Source of the DNA: JAPLST01 sp964397565
GTDB taxonomy: Bacteria > Auribacterota > UBA3054 > JAPLST01
Assembly (NCBI GenBank): GCA_964397565.1
Contig: CAYNJC010000050.1
Coordinates: 1 to 27,424 of the forward strand
Direction of reading: 5' to 3'
Length of the DNA: 27,424 nucleotides
Part shown: piece by piece, positions 9,301-19,535 of the stretch
How the letters are laid out: the number at the start of each line of letters is the position of its first letter
Position numbering within the stretch: the stretch's first letter is position 1
Notes under the pieces: model-generated
Database searches by the model: none
Told to the model about the DNA's origin: nothing
Seen by the model: the letters and a program-made list of their open reading frames with translations, nothing else
Position numbers and translations under genes: made by a program

Positions 9301-10182
9301 GTAGGCGCGCCCGTTGCCCAGCGGGCCCAGGTCAGGTGGCGTGCCCGCCTGGCGCGCCGGCGCAACGCGCAGTTGCAGCTTGTTCCGCTTGCCCGCGCCA
9401 ACAAAGACAAGGTCGTTGAAGCCGTCCTTCATAAAATCACCGGCGGTCAACGTGCCAGGGACCACGTCCGGCACGTCTTGCGCTTGGTCCACAACCATGA
9501 CGTTCAACGCCGCGCCGGCTACCTCACAATAAGCAATCTGCGTCGTGCCCCGCACACGAAAAGCCAGGGCGAGCCCGTCGGTCTTGTTCGTCCAGAAGTT
9601 GCCGCAAGCCAGACCCACTGGCGTACCGCGCATGGCCGGCAAGTCGAAATGCTGGACGATGCGCCATGCACCGGACGTAAGCGTGGCCGGCGGCGTAATG
9701 ACAACGAGATCCTTGCGCGTCAGGACAATAAGTTCGTCGCGCCCGCGCCCGCAAGGATCGCCCGCCGCCGTCGCCACGACCTCGCTCACGGCCACCATGC
9801 CCGTGCTCACCAACTCCCACGGTCGGGCACAAAACACTTCGGGCGCCTTGTACGCCTCAATGCTGACAGCGCCGTCGCGGCCGGCCAGGACCACAAGATA
9901 TTCCGTGCCGATCTTTCCCGGCCAGAAATTGCCGATTGCCAAACCGCCCGGCAGCGCCGCGGCGTAGTGCGTGCTGTCATCAATCCAACGCAGCAGCCAC
10001 GGCCCGTTCTTGGCGCGCAGCGGACCTTCGTAGACCATCAGTTGCGTCCGGCCGGCCTGCTCTTCGAGCGTCGCCAGGTATGGATAACCGCTGCCCCAAT
10101 GCTGCGGGCCGGCCAGTCCCTCCAGTGCCCACAACAGTGCCAGTGCCGCGCATCCCATCAGGCCACGTAACAAAATCTTCAT
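6328..10182 (-). CDS. Exported FG-GAP/NHL-like repeat protein with a HExGH zinc-protease-like site (tandem paralog 2)
   Basis: A 1284-residue protein colinear with the product of 2005-5877. It is six residues shorter because of two small deletions, one near residue 760 and one near residue 1050. The signal sequence, FG-GAP-like blades, CARDB-like segment, HESGH site at 617-621 with D628 and Y630, and C-terminal NHL-like repeats are all kept. Just after the putative zinc site the paralogs differ (GDLYGLW here, GDLYYMW in the other). The start is supported by GAAGGA a few bases upstream, and a promoter lies about 80 bp before it. The 450-bp spacer and the repeat element in it make a single long transcript with paralog 1 uncertain. 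Cysteines and tryptophans are well conserved between the copies, which argues that both are functional. The role is unknown. Confidence 0.9.
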   Translation of the reverse strand: MKILLRGLMGCAALALLWALEGLAGPQHWGSGYPYLATLEEQAGRTQLMVYEGPLRAKNGPWLLRWIDDSTHYAAALPGGLAIGNFWPGKIGTEYLVVLAGRDGAVSIEAYKAPEVFCARPWELVSTGMVAVSEVVATAAGDPCGRGRDELIVLTRKDLVVITPPATLTSGAWRIVQHFDLPAMRGTPVGLACGNFWTNKTDGLALAFRVRGTTQIAYCEVAGAALNVMVVDQAQDVPDVVPGTLTAGDFMKDGFNDLVFVGAGKRNKLQLRVAPARQAGTPPDLGPLGNGRAYSRQWLPGAGDTTSVAVVTGTRAGAAGRVKAAAAGRVFGYVDCELTSAVRKENTYDPRPDAEIAFTHRYPTYSIFAGAPNFGFPKKNEIMGFEINVKNNGQAPLPPGIQVKVWINTPHRNADTLPGVMDQPSMVFNLDQPLPPFDPYHPQYTVLNVTSRWPYALQPCGPRATWKKINLSQVGERWLVVALTCTNDANLRNNRYEAAFHGHTYHPIFRELSNLTNRVPSVAGDPCSLEYLSSKTADAIQCVWERSGTTKNEDVLQRLYFDSYGMGFPDDVKDDAGRIKAWRDVQDKYEGWRELDIWWGDNQNWERYDWTYSAELHESGHLFHPLGDLYGLWIQPVWTGAAKMADGAPVQLMSHAWGPDLFADGQAVITLPACELMQRYIVGSRGVGLERWWTVCPRTWYVRVLDRDGQPVTNAEVTAWRYQSATPSFTGLTGPDGRLNLTPVLGKPTLDKLGIAHFYHDSEAELSDAIAQIFTVKIGAYQDSAILGAEDATALGRHTLLYHGLVDEAAWTWDLPTNFKAGAPNPSFTVQAGVKGATVDLHVTGQTGATYRLYRRWEPAYVRRVLGEYTATGALLTITQNMAEPDGYAKDRFRAIYELTECSAQGESLPRVITVTGFIGARGVTAQPDGTLLVTANCGRGNPFCVLVNDCSFVEYFYHYRFGHTATKVVPSRLAPGRYFATVHASDMGTADHRFDVAEPLGPGRTAYDVRNEIGWFDAPAASLVPPYSITMASADAAGRINPGDAVEGDHAVLVTRKAGLTLYTDKSAFKPETTRFRIYAQRLAGRPGTNAGLRELSAARGLGVILAGGAEYIVIADAGNSRIAVWDSNTTYCTHWQNAGACPAAIAPHPLQADAFFALDRQASGASALYLFTFASNTLSVAPGYPLPLPVGDDPSGAEIGLAVAAQPDGTLLLAVTDAAKGRIVEYAQNGTALKEVAVYTKAVGTFAGDPQLTKPTDVAYTVQKGVLQLYAVDGLDRLVRVR
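6419..6735. repeat. 317-bp block identical to 2096-2412
   Basis: Partner of the block at 2096-2412. The offset is constant at 4323 bases and there is no mismatch inside. Confidence 0.9.
9680..10023. repeat. 344-bp block identical to 5375-5718
   Basis: Partner of the block at 5375-5718, at a constant offset of 4305 bases. Confidence 0.9.
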
Positions 10183-10268
10183 GTCGCATCCTTCGTTGAG
10201 TTACCGCTTGCCGAGCAACACGCAGCTGTTGTTCGAGCGGTTGGTGTGTCAGTCATATCCAAGCGGCA

Positions 10269-10297
10269 AGTATAGCATTGTCGGGTCGCATACGCAA
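10269..10297 (-). promoter_or_regulatory. Sigma70-type promoter of paralog 2
   Basis: Read on the - strand: TTGCGT (10297-10292), 17 bp, TATACT (10274-10269). The start point would be near 10261, leaving a leader of about 80 nt. The R1 repeat copy begins directly upstream of the -35 box. Confidence 0.65.
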
Positions 10298-10298
10298 T

Positions 10299-10520
10299 GC
10301 TACTAATGAGCGCGCTTTCTACTGTGCAGCATCCTTGTTGCCGCCCGCGGTGAGGACGGCTTCTGCAGCCGCGGTCATCCGCGCCGTTGACGGGATCCGC
10401 GCCGATGGCGGGATCTCCGCCGATGGCGGGATCCACGCCGTTGGCGGGATCCACGCCGTTGGCGGGACTCCAAGCAGCTCCAAGCAGCTCCAAGCAGCTC
10501 CAAGCAGCTCCAAGCAGCCC
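10299..10520 (+). repeat. Dispersed repeat family R1, copy 2, with expanded tandem units
   Basis: It begins with TACTAATGAG (10301) and carries the shared core (CCTTGT, two hairpins). The core is followed by five 18-bp units (10383-10472, consensus GCCGTTGGCGGGATCCAC) and five 10-bp units CTCCAAGCAG (10468-10517). Copies 1 and 3 have only three 18-bp units, so unit number varies. Confidence 0.9.
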
Positions 10521-10536
10521 GATCGGCTAGAAGGTA

Positions 10537-10690
10537 GGTGCGATCTCCCGATCTCGCATTCCGGCGGAAGCTACCGCGCACGGAACCGCCGACCACTTCT
10601 GCACCTCTGTCACCTCACATTAATCATGTCGCACGAGAACTTGGCGGGATATGGAAATCCCGCATCCCTTCAGCGGCACGGGCGTGCCGC
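10537..10690. repeat. Cluster of REP-like hairpins
   Basis: Several short perfect dyads follow one another. These are TGCGA...TCGCA (10537-10556), CGGCGG...CCGCCG near 10562-10591, GCGGGAT with ATCCCGC (10644-10650 and 10657-10663), and GCGGCACG with CGTGCCGC around a 2-base centre (10673-10690). The rest of 10521-10856 holds no convincing gene, only simple repeats of GAAAAC at 10820-10850. Confidence 0.6.
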
Positions 10691-10856
10691 GTTCCCCTCG
10701 GCAGGCGGCCGGCGGAAAGGTATTCGCCGGATGGCACCGGCTCCCGGCAGGCAAGGTCGTAGGGTCTCAGCACACCCATTTTCAAATTCGTTGGCCTGGC
10801 AACGAATTTCTTCCTGTAACCGAAAACTGAAAACCGAAAACCAAAAACGTCACGCA

Positions 10857-10893
10857 AACGTGCGCGTCAGGGCTGCATAGGCATCGCCGCGCC
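10857..10893 (-). pseudogene. Remnant of the 3' end of the amidohydrolase gene
   Basis: 36 of 37 bases match 12743-12779, the 3' part of the carbon-nitrogen hydrolase gene, in the same orientation. In frame the remnant reads RGDAYAALTRTFA and then meets a TGA stop, while the intact gene reads RGDAYADLTRTFGLPCNQ. The RCC1-repeat gene lies exactly between the two copies. It looks like the displaced original 3' end of the hydrolase gene, or the end of a second copy. The stretch 10894-11131 between it and the RCC1 gene holds only a weak 41-codon frame (10979-11104, - strand). Confidence 0.75.
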
Positions 10894-11131
10894 AATTACA
10901 AGCGCCGTTGCAGGCAAAGCAGTGCAGGCCGCGTGCAGTATGTGGCCATGTCAGTCATACCTCCGATGCGGCGCGAGCTCATAAAGAAAAAATCGTTTGA
11001 TTGAAAGAGCCAGCGGTGGATTGCGTTCGCTGCATGCGATTCAGGGCCTCAATGCTCTTGAGTTTCTGCAAAGCCACGCGTCGCTGTGCCCGGAAAATGC
11101 TCATGGGCAGGAGACCGCAGCACCAGCGTAT

Positions 11132-12658
11132 TCAAATGCATCTCTTCAATGCAACTAACGCGGCCACCAACACAACGAAAACTGCGCCAGGTTCAGGCGT
11201 AATCACCGTGATGCTGTCCTGCGCTTGCCAGCCCAGTGTGTTGGTACCGCGCACAATGATGACATTCGCCCCCAAATTGAGCGGGACGTTCGTAAGATTC
11301 CAAGACAGTGTTGCGGACATTGTGCCCGATCCGCCAAGCGAGTTGGTCCACCACGTGGCACCCACTACGAGGTCATTGTTTGTCCCTTGAACATCAAAAA
11401 ATGCTGTGTGAACAATATCAGTGGGTTGTTCCGTGGTGATGTCTACAAACGGCATAACTGAGCTAGGCAGCATCAGTCCGAGCGAGTGATAACCTCCGCC
11501 GGCAGCCATGAAATAAACACCCGCTGGACAGTTCGTCTCGCCATTCGAATTACTAGCCCAGCCCACGAGAGTCCCGTCCGACAGTAATGCCAGCGCGTGA
11601 TAGTAGCCGGCGGCGATGGCCACGTAGTTGCTCCCGGGTGGGCAGTTGGTCCAGTTACTTAAGCCACCAGGATTATAACCCCAGCCCACTAACGTCCCAT
11701 CCGCCCGTAACGCCAGTGACGAGTCCCTCGCGGCCGCAATTGCCAAATGATTACTCCCCGCTGGGCAGGTGCTCTGACCATACCAATTAGCGCCCCAGCC
11801 CACCACTGTCCCGTCCGACCTCAATGCCAAGGAGTGGCTTTCACCTGCGGCGATTGCCACATAGTTGTTACCTGCCGGGCAGTTCCTCTGACCAACCACA
11901 TTGCTGCCCCAGCCAACCAACGTCCCCGGCGCCCGTAATGCCAGCGAGTGACCCCCGCCCGCCGCGATCGCCACATAGTCATTCCCCGCCGGGCAGTTCG
12001 TCTGGCCTTCGACGTTTCTGCCCCAGCCAGCCAGCGTTCCATCCGACCGCAGCGCCAGAGAGTATTGGAAACCGGCGGCGATCGCAACGTAGTTACTCCC
12101 CGCCGGACAGTTCGTTGCCGTCGAGCCACGCGGGCCCCAAGCCACCAGTGTCCCGTCCAACCGCAACGCCAATGAGTGGTCTTCACCCGCGGCGATCGCG
12201 ACATAATTGGTTCCTAATGGACACCTCGTCTGGCCTGAGATATTTTTGCCCCAGCCCACCAGCACGCCCGGCACACGGCGCCCATAGCGTGAACCGCTTT
12301 GCTCACCGCTCGCATCTTTATTGTAGCGGAAGACCCATAGCCTGTCATGACTCACCGTGCCACCCGTGTTTGTGCCATACACGACAATGGCATTGGCACC
12401 AAACCACAGTTCTACAGCTGGCGCTGCCCACGCAGGTGCCGCTGCAAAACTGACACTGGCGCCGCCCAAAGTTGCATTCGATACCCACATCCAGCCGACC
12501 ACAGCGCTGTCATTGGTTCCTGACACGGTATAGCTTGAGACATCATACTGCACCGCGAGCAGACGGTTCGTTATGCCAACATAGGTGGCAGACATGGGCA
12601 ATACCGGCAAGAGCAACAAGCCAAACACCAATATCGCACGTGGTACATTCGTCCCCAT
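11132..12658 (-). CDS. RCC1-repeat (BLIP-II-like) exported protein with a PEP-CTERM-type tail
   Basis: A 508-residue protein. After a signal sequence (AILVFGLLLLPVLPMSA near residues 8-24) comes an Ig-like segment, then seven repeats of about 38 residues at 131-398. Each repeat has the pattern GTLVGWG, NCPAG, YVAIAAG, HSLALRSDG, the hallmark of RCC1-type beta-propellers. A second Ig-like segment follows. The C-terminus is PEP at 488-490, a hydrophobic stretch and a basic KRC end, which fits exosortase-dependent PEP-CTERM sorting to the outer surface. I chose ATG at 12658 because AAGGTG lies six bases upstream; in-frame starts further up (ATG 12688, TTG 12694) lack a ribosome-binding site. It is probably a surface or exopolysaccharide-associated protein. 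The flanking direct repeat of the neighbouring gene suggests insertion. Confidence 0.9.
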   Translation of the reverse strand: MGTNVPRAILVFGLLLLPVLPMSATYVGITNRLLAVQYDVSSYTVSGTNDSAVVGWMWVSNATLGGASVSFAAAPAWAAPAVELWFGANAIVVYGTNTGGTVSHDRLWVFRYNKDASGEQSGSRYGRRVPGVLVGWGKNISGQTRCPLGTNYVAIAAGEDHSLALRLDGTLVAWGPRGSTATNCPAGSNYVAIAAGFQYSLALRSDGTLAGWGRNVEGQTNCPAGNDYVAIAAGGGHSLALRAPGTLVGWGSNVVGQRNCPAGNNYVAIAAGESHSLALRSDGTVVGWGANWYGQSTCPAGSNHLAIAAARDSSLALRADGTLVGWGYNPGGLSNWTNCPPGSNYVAIAAGYYHALALLSDGTLVGWASNSNGETNCPAGVYFMAAGGGYHSLGLMLPSSVMPFVDITTEQPTDIVHTAFFDVQGTNNDLVVGATWWTNSLGGSGTMSATLSWNLTNVPLNLGANVIIVRGTNTLGWQAQDSITVITPEPGAVFVVLVAALVALKRCI

Positions 12659-12720
12659 GTTACACCTTGTAGCAGTTGAATGCTTCATTGACAAAGGCGC
12701 ATTCTGACTTCAACGGCTCA

Positions 12721-13635
12721 TCATTGATTGCAAGGTAAGCCGAACGTGCGCGTCAGGTCTGCATAGGCATCGCCGCGCCGGTCGCGCAGGAACGGCCATT
12801 CCTGGCGCACGCGCTCGACGCGCACCGACGAAATGTCCGCGCAGAGTAATGCTGCGGCATTGTCCGGCGCGTCGACTATGAGCGCGCCCAACGGATCGGC
12901 GACAAATGAGGAACCCCAGAATTCAATGCCCGCGCGGCTGTCCGGCGCCGGCTCAAAACCAACCCGATTGACTGCGGCGACATACATGCCATTGGCAATG
13001 GCATGGCCGCGCTGCACCATGCGCCACGCCTCACGCTGCTCGTTGCCGTGCCGCGCTTTTTCGGCCGGCAGCCAACCGATGGCGGTTGGATAGAAGGTGG
13101 CAAACGCGCCCTGCAGCGCCGCCAGTCGCGCGGCTTCCGGAAACCACTGATCCCAGCAAATCAGCACGGCAATGCGGCCAACTGCCGTGTCGAAGGCGCG
13201 CACGCCCAAGTCGCCGGGGGTAAAATAGAATTTCTCGTTGAAGTGCGGATCGTCCGGAATGTGGAGTTTGCGATACATGCCGCACTGCGTGCCGTCCGCG
13301 TCGAGCACGACGGCGGTATTGTGATAGACACCCGGCGCGCGGCGCTCAAAGACGGGACAGATCACCACCAGGGCATGCCGGCGCGCGGCGACGGCAATGG
13401 CATCAATGGTAGGCGAGGGGATCGACTCGGCCAAGGCAAAATTGGCGGAATCCTGCGTCTGGCAAAAATAGGGCGTGCGGAATAATTCCGGCAGGCAAAC
13501 CAGGCGAGCTCCCTGCGCGGCGGCCTGTTCGAGGGCGCGCAACGCCGCCTGCAGATTGGCTGCCGCATCTGGTTGCACGCGCATCTGTGCCAGCGCAATG
13601 CGCACCGTGTCCGTGTTAGTCCGTGGTGCGTCCAT
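12721..13635 (-). CDS. aguB: Carbon-nitrogen hydrolase, N-carbamoylputrescine amidohydrolase-like
   Basis: A 304-residue nitrilase-superfamily enzyme with the Glu-Lys-Cys triad visible: E50 in CLPELF, K123 in YRKLHIPDD and C160 in LICWDQW. The blocks EKFYFTPGDLG, FYPTAIGW and the C-terminal RDRRGDAYADLTR are characteristic of the AguB branch, which cleaves N-carbamoylputrescine to putrescine, CO2 and ammonia in polyamine synthesis. The start is ATG at 13635. An upstream in-frame extension exists, but it encodes a His/Arg-rich stretch that overlaps carB and is unlike the family. Only 8 bp separate it from the carB stop, so the two are probably cotranscribed. The usual partner, agmatine deiminase, is not in the window. 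A duplicate of its 3' end lies at 10857-10893. Confidence 0.88.
   Translation of the reverse strand: MDAPRTNTDTVRIALAQMRVQPDAAANLQAALRALEQAAAQGARLVCLPELFRTPYFCQTQDSANFALAESIPSPTIDAIAVAARRHALVVICPVFERRAPGVYHNTAVVLDADGTQCGMYRKLHIPDDPHFNEKFYFTPGDLGVRAFDTAVGRIAVLICWDQWFPEAARLAALQGAFATFYPTAIGWLPAEKARHGNEQREAWRMVQRGHAIANGMYVAAVNRVGFEPAPDSRAGIEFWGSSFVADPLGALIVDAPDNAAALLCADISSVRVERVRQEWPFLRDRRGDAYADLTRTFGLPCNQ
12743..12779 (-). repeat. 37-bp direct repeat within the amidohydrolase 3' end
   Basis: Partner of 10857-10893 with one mismatch (GAC against GCC, Asp to Ala). The two copies bracket the RCC1-repeat gene and lie 1886 bp apart. Confidence 0.9.
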
Positions 13636-13643
13636 GGTGAATC

Positions 13644-16931
<3,288 letters not shown>

Positions 16932-16996
16932 AGGCCATCCGTCGGGGCGAAACCAACCAAAAGTTATACAAACACTCGTTACTTCTAACCGAAGAT

Positions 16997-17025
16997 AGTA
17001 TCACGATTTCGACGGCAAAAGTCAA
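16997..17025 (-). promoter_or_regulatory. Sigma70-type promoter of carB
   Basis: Read on the - strand: TTGACT (17025-17020), 17 bp, GATACT (17002-16997). The start point would be near 16990, giving a leader of about 60 nt. Confidence 0.65.
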
Positions 17026-17159
17026 ACGGCCTGCAGCAGCACCTGCGGCAGCAATGAACAAGGAGTAAAAGAATGAAGGAGCAGCGACAATCCACATTTG
17101 TTGTGGTCTGCAATCAACAAAAACAGTCGCCTGCTTCTTTACTGCGTTGCCAGCGTGAG

Positions 17160-17268
17160 TGAATAACCTGATGCTGGTTGCTGGATACTTGTTGCTGGAT
17201 GCTGCACCGAAAACTGAAAACCGAAAACTGAAAACTGCTGAACATACGCCCCGCGCTGCGCGCGGGGC
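17160..17268. repeat. Simple repeats and a 9-bp GC hairpin in the carB upstream spacer
   Basis: Repeats of TTGCTGGAT (17170-17205) and of GAAAACTGAAAACC (17210-17236) are followed by a perfect 9-bp stem (17248-17256 with 17260-17268, loop TGC). The GAAAAC repeat also occurs at 10820-10850. I see no gene in 17026-17342. Confidence 0.75.
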
Positions 17269-17339
17269 ACGCAGACGCTGCCGCAACAATTGTCTCACAA
17301 AGGCGCCAAGGCACGAAGAAGATGCTTGCCGCAGCAATT

Positions 17340-17395
17340 TGGTATAATGGCAATGTTGATCTGCGGTCAGGGCACCAGTCGTGCTGGAGCCGCAG
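17340..17395 (+). promoter_or_regulatory. Promoter-hairpin module P, copy A
   Basis: An extended -10 box TGGTATAAT (17340-17348) without a recognisable -35 box. The expected start point is near 17355. A 35-nt stem-loop at 17361-17395 follows, built from stems of 4, 3 and 4 pairs with a 6-nt bulge and a 1x1 internal loop. It precedes the lipoprotein gene. Copies B (18344) and C (21097) share the layout. Confidence 0.7.
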
Positions 17396-17465
17396 CAAGA
17401 ACGCATGCAGGATAAAACTAGTTATGTCTCCACCGATTCGTCAGCCACGCCAAGGAACCACACAT

Positions 17466-17954
17466 ATGAAAACGCTCCTTTCTGCACTGTTCGTGATCAC
17501 CGCTTTGCTCAGCGCCGGTTGCGGCACGATGACATCCAGCAACAACCGTTCGGCGCCGGTTTGCATGGAAAACCACATCGCCCCGACTGAGCAAGAAATC
17601 GCATCATTGTTTGACCGGTGGAACCAATCGCTGCAATCAGGCGATCCAGAAAAAGTCGTTGCCAACTATGCTGAACAGTCGATTCTTTTGCCCACCGTCT
17701 CAAACAAGCCCCGGCTCACGCCGGCGGAGAAAGTGGATTATTTTCGCCACTTTCTTGAGGACCAACCCTCAGGCGAAATCAACATGCGACAGATACAGAT
17801 TGGCTGCGACATGGCAGTCGACTCCGGTCTTTATACCTTCTCCTTCGCCAAGACAGGCAACAAAGTCAGGGGGAGATACAGTTTTACCTATCGTTGGGAT
17901 GGTACGCAATGGCTCATTATCAGCCATCACTCGTCTGCAATGCCAGAAAAGTAG
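17466..17954 (+). CDS. Small lipoprotein with a SnoaL/SgcJ-like (NTF2-fold) domain
   Basis: A 162-residue protein. The N-terminus MKTLLSALFVITALLSAGC is a lipoprotein signal with lipobox LSAGC, so Cys19 should be lipidated and the protein anchored in a membrane facing the periplasm. The rest matches my memory of the SgcJ/EcaC or CaMKII-association-domain type of NTF2-like proteins: EIASLFDRWNQSLQSGDPE near 46-64, ILLPTVSNKPR near 75-85, then YSFTYRWDGTQWLIISHHSS at the end. Such domains are small-molecule or dimerisation folds and the substrate is unknown. ATG at 17466 is preceded by AAGGA nine bases upstream and begins the signal peptide. An in-frame ATG at 17424 would add 14 polar residues before the signal and is less likely. 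Module P copy A lies upstream. Confidence 0.88.
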   Translation: MKTLLSALFVITALLSAGCGTMTSSNNRSAPVCMENHIAPTEQEIASLFDRWNQSLQSGDPEKVVANYAEQSILLPTVSNKPRLTPAEKVDYFRHFLEDQPSGEINMRQIQIGCDMAVDSGLYTFSFAKTGNKVRGRYSFTYRWDGTQWLIISHHSSAMPEK

Positions 17955-17979
17955 CACGCAGCATCGAGCGTTCGGGCAA

Positions 17980-18061
17980 GCGTTCGAGTCGGGCCACAAC
18001 CAATCCATGACAGGGAACGAGTTGGGCATTGAAACAGGTGTTATTTCGGCCTTACTCATGA
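17980..18061 (+). repeat. Dispersed repeat D, copy 1
   Basis: About 75 aligned bases match 20877-20947 with a handful of substitutions and an 11-base extra piece near 18043-18053. It starts with GCGTTCG, contains CCATGACAGGGAACGA and ends with ACTCATGA. It lies between the lipoprotein gene and R1 copy 3. Confidence 0.85.
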
Positions 18062-18062
18062 T

Positions 18063-18264
18063 GGTGTCATGCCAATTGTGGCCGCGGGCGCCTGCTTGGA
18101 GCTGGCCTGGCTAGCTAAGGCACCAGCCTAGTCCCGTCAAAGGCGGGGATCCCGCCATCGGCGTGGATCCCGTCAACGGCGCGGATGACCGCGGCTGCAG
18201 AAGCCGCCCTCACCGCTGGCGGCTACAAGGACGCGGCAAAGTAGAAAGCGCTGTCATTAGTAGC
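18063..18264 (-). repeat. Dispersed repeat family R1, copy 3 (inverted)
   Basis: Reverse complement of the copy 1 type with the same long tail and three 18-bp units, and with a complete TACTAATGA-type end (near 18256-18264 read backward). On the + strand a 19-codon frame, MTAAAEAALTAGGYKDAAK, runs from 18185 to the TAG at 18242-18244. The stretch 18265-18343 shows nothing further. Confidence 0.88.
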
Positions 18265-18343
18265 TAACCAAGTCAGCGTGGTCGCGCGCGGCCTGACGCC
18301 GCGAAAACGCGCAACAAAGGCAGCGGACCCGGCGCAGCGCTGA

Positions 18344-18475
18344 TTGGACTGAGACTCGTCGCTATGGTATAATCGCAGTGTTGATCTGCAGTCCGGGCTC
18401 CAGTCGTGCTGGCGCCGCAGTACAAACGCACGCAGGATGGCAAGGCCGCCTTGTTATGCGCAGGATGGATTGAGA
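18344..18475 (+). promoter_or_regulatory. Promoter-hairpin module P, copy B
   Basis: TTGGAC (18344-18349), 18 bp, TATAAT (18368-18373) with an upstream TGG (extended -10). The 35-nt stem-loop is at 18386-18420. Downstream, 18451-18475 is shared with copy C except for one base and contains a five-codon mini-frame ATG-CGC-AGG-ATG-GAT-TGA (18456-18473). It precedes the radical-SAM operon by about 105 bp. Confidence 0.78.
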
Positions 18476-18578
18476 CAGAAAGTCAAAAAATACATGCCAC
18501 AACTGTGGCAAACAGAATGTAACAGGAAGGAAGCATGGCACCATAGATAGCCTGCGCGATAAAGCAACTGAAGTATCC

Positions 18579-19535
18579 ATGTCTGATGCAATGAAACCGC
18601 AGTACCTTCCCAAAGACGAGGCGCGAGAAGATATCCATGGGTTTCGAAAAACCCTATGGGGTCGGCTCCGTTTCTACGCCGCATTCGTGTGGCGCTTTGT
18701 GGTGCTGCAACGCCCGGTACCGCTCATCTATGGCGTGGCGGTGACGGACCGCTGCAACCTTGCCTGCCGCGGCTGTCACGTCTCCAATAGCGGCCGTCCC
18801 GATATGACCTGGGATCAACTGGTCACCGCGATGCAGGACGCGTGGCGCCGCGGGTTCCGCGAGCTGTACTTCAGCGGCGGGGAACCCATGCTGTGGCGTG
18901 ACGCAGACCACACCCTCAAGGACGCGGTTGCCGAGGCGAAACGGATTGGTTTCTTCCACGTGCATGTTTACACCAACGGCCTGCTTGGACTCGAACCCTC
19001 GGCTGATCTCGTCTGGGTCAGTATGGATGGGTTGCCTGGCACCTTTGCTATGCGGCGCGGCCATCACTTTCATCAGGTCGAACACGCCGTGCGCACGGGT
19101 GCGCACCCCAAAGTCGCCGTCATCTATGTGATTGACCGAAACACCGCGGAGGGTGTCGAGCCGTTCCTGCAGTGGGCAGATGCAACGAAATTTCCCATCA
19201 TCGGCGTCATGTTTTACTTCCACACGCCTTACTATGGGCGCGACGAGCTATTCCTAACCGCCGAGGAGCGTGCGCCGATCATTGACCGGCTCCTCGACTG
19301 CATTCGGGCCGGGCTGCCGATACTCAACTCGCGGGCCGGCCTGCGGGCGCTCAAGTCTGGCGACTGGCCAAGGCGTTTTGCGGTGGCTTCGGTGAGTGAT
19401 GTTGATGGTGAGTCGGTGTGCTGCCGCGCCGCCGACGAGGTCTGCGCGGACTGCGGCTACGCGGCGTGCACTGAGCTTACACAGTTTCAACGCTTGCGTC
19501 CGAGCGCAGTGCTCGGCATGCTGAGGTACTGGTGA
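18579..19535 (+). CDS. Radical SAM enzyme with a cysteine-rich C-terminus
   Basis: A 318-residue protein. The CX3CX2C motif that binds the 4Fe-4S cluster for S-adenosylmethionine cleavage is C59, C63 and C66, followed by the SAM-binding SGGEP at 99-103. The C-terminus has five more cysteines (281, 282, 289, 292, 297), enough for an auxiliary cluster. A hydrophobic stretch at about 32-55 precedes the core and could hold the protein at the membrane. It belongs to the MoaA/SPASM-like broad group; the substrate is unknown. The start at 18579 has only a weak GAAG site upstream, and ATG at 18591 is an alternative. Its stop codon overlaps the GTG start of the next gene, which argues for translational coupling and a joint pathway. 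Confidence 0.88.
   Translation: MSDAMKPQYLPKDEAREDIHGFRKTLWGRLRFYAAFVWRFVVLQRPVPLIYGVAVTDRCNLACRGCHVSNSGRPDMTWDQLVTAMQDAWRRGFRELYFSGGEPMLWRDADHTLKDAVAEAKRIGFFHVHVYTNGLLGLEPSADLVWVSMDGLPGTFAMRRGHHFHQVEHAVRTGAHPKVAVIYVIDRNTAEGVEPFLQWADATKFPIIGVMFYFHTPYYGRDELFLTAEERAPIIDRLLDCIRAGLPILNSRAGLRALKSGDWPRRFAVASVSDVDGESVCCRAADEVCADCGYAACTELTQFQRLRPSAVLGMLRYW

Noticed and set aside
7204..10170. A 988-codon open frame on the + strand opposite paralog 2
   Set aside because: It is antisense to a gene with clear signal sequence, repeats and a paralog. The matching frame opposite paralog 1 is broken by stops, and the product is an Arg/Gly/Ala-rich shadow typical of GC-rich DNA.
10278..10880. A 200-codon + strand frame upstream of paralog 2
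   Set aside because: It runs through tandem 18-bp and 10-bp repeats and REP-like hairpins. The product is low-complexity and no ribosome-binding site is evident.
10979..11104. A 41-codon - strand frame behind the RCC1 gene (MSIFRAQRRVALQKLKS...)
   Set aside because: The composition is protein-like, but there is no ribosome-binding site, homology or conservation evidence. Kept only as a remark.
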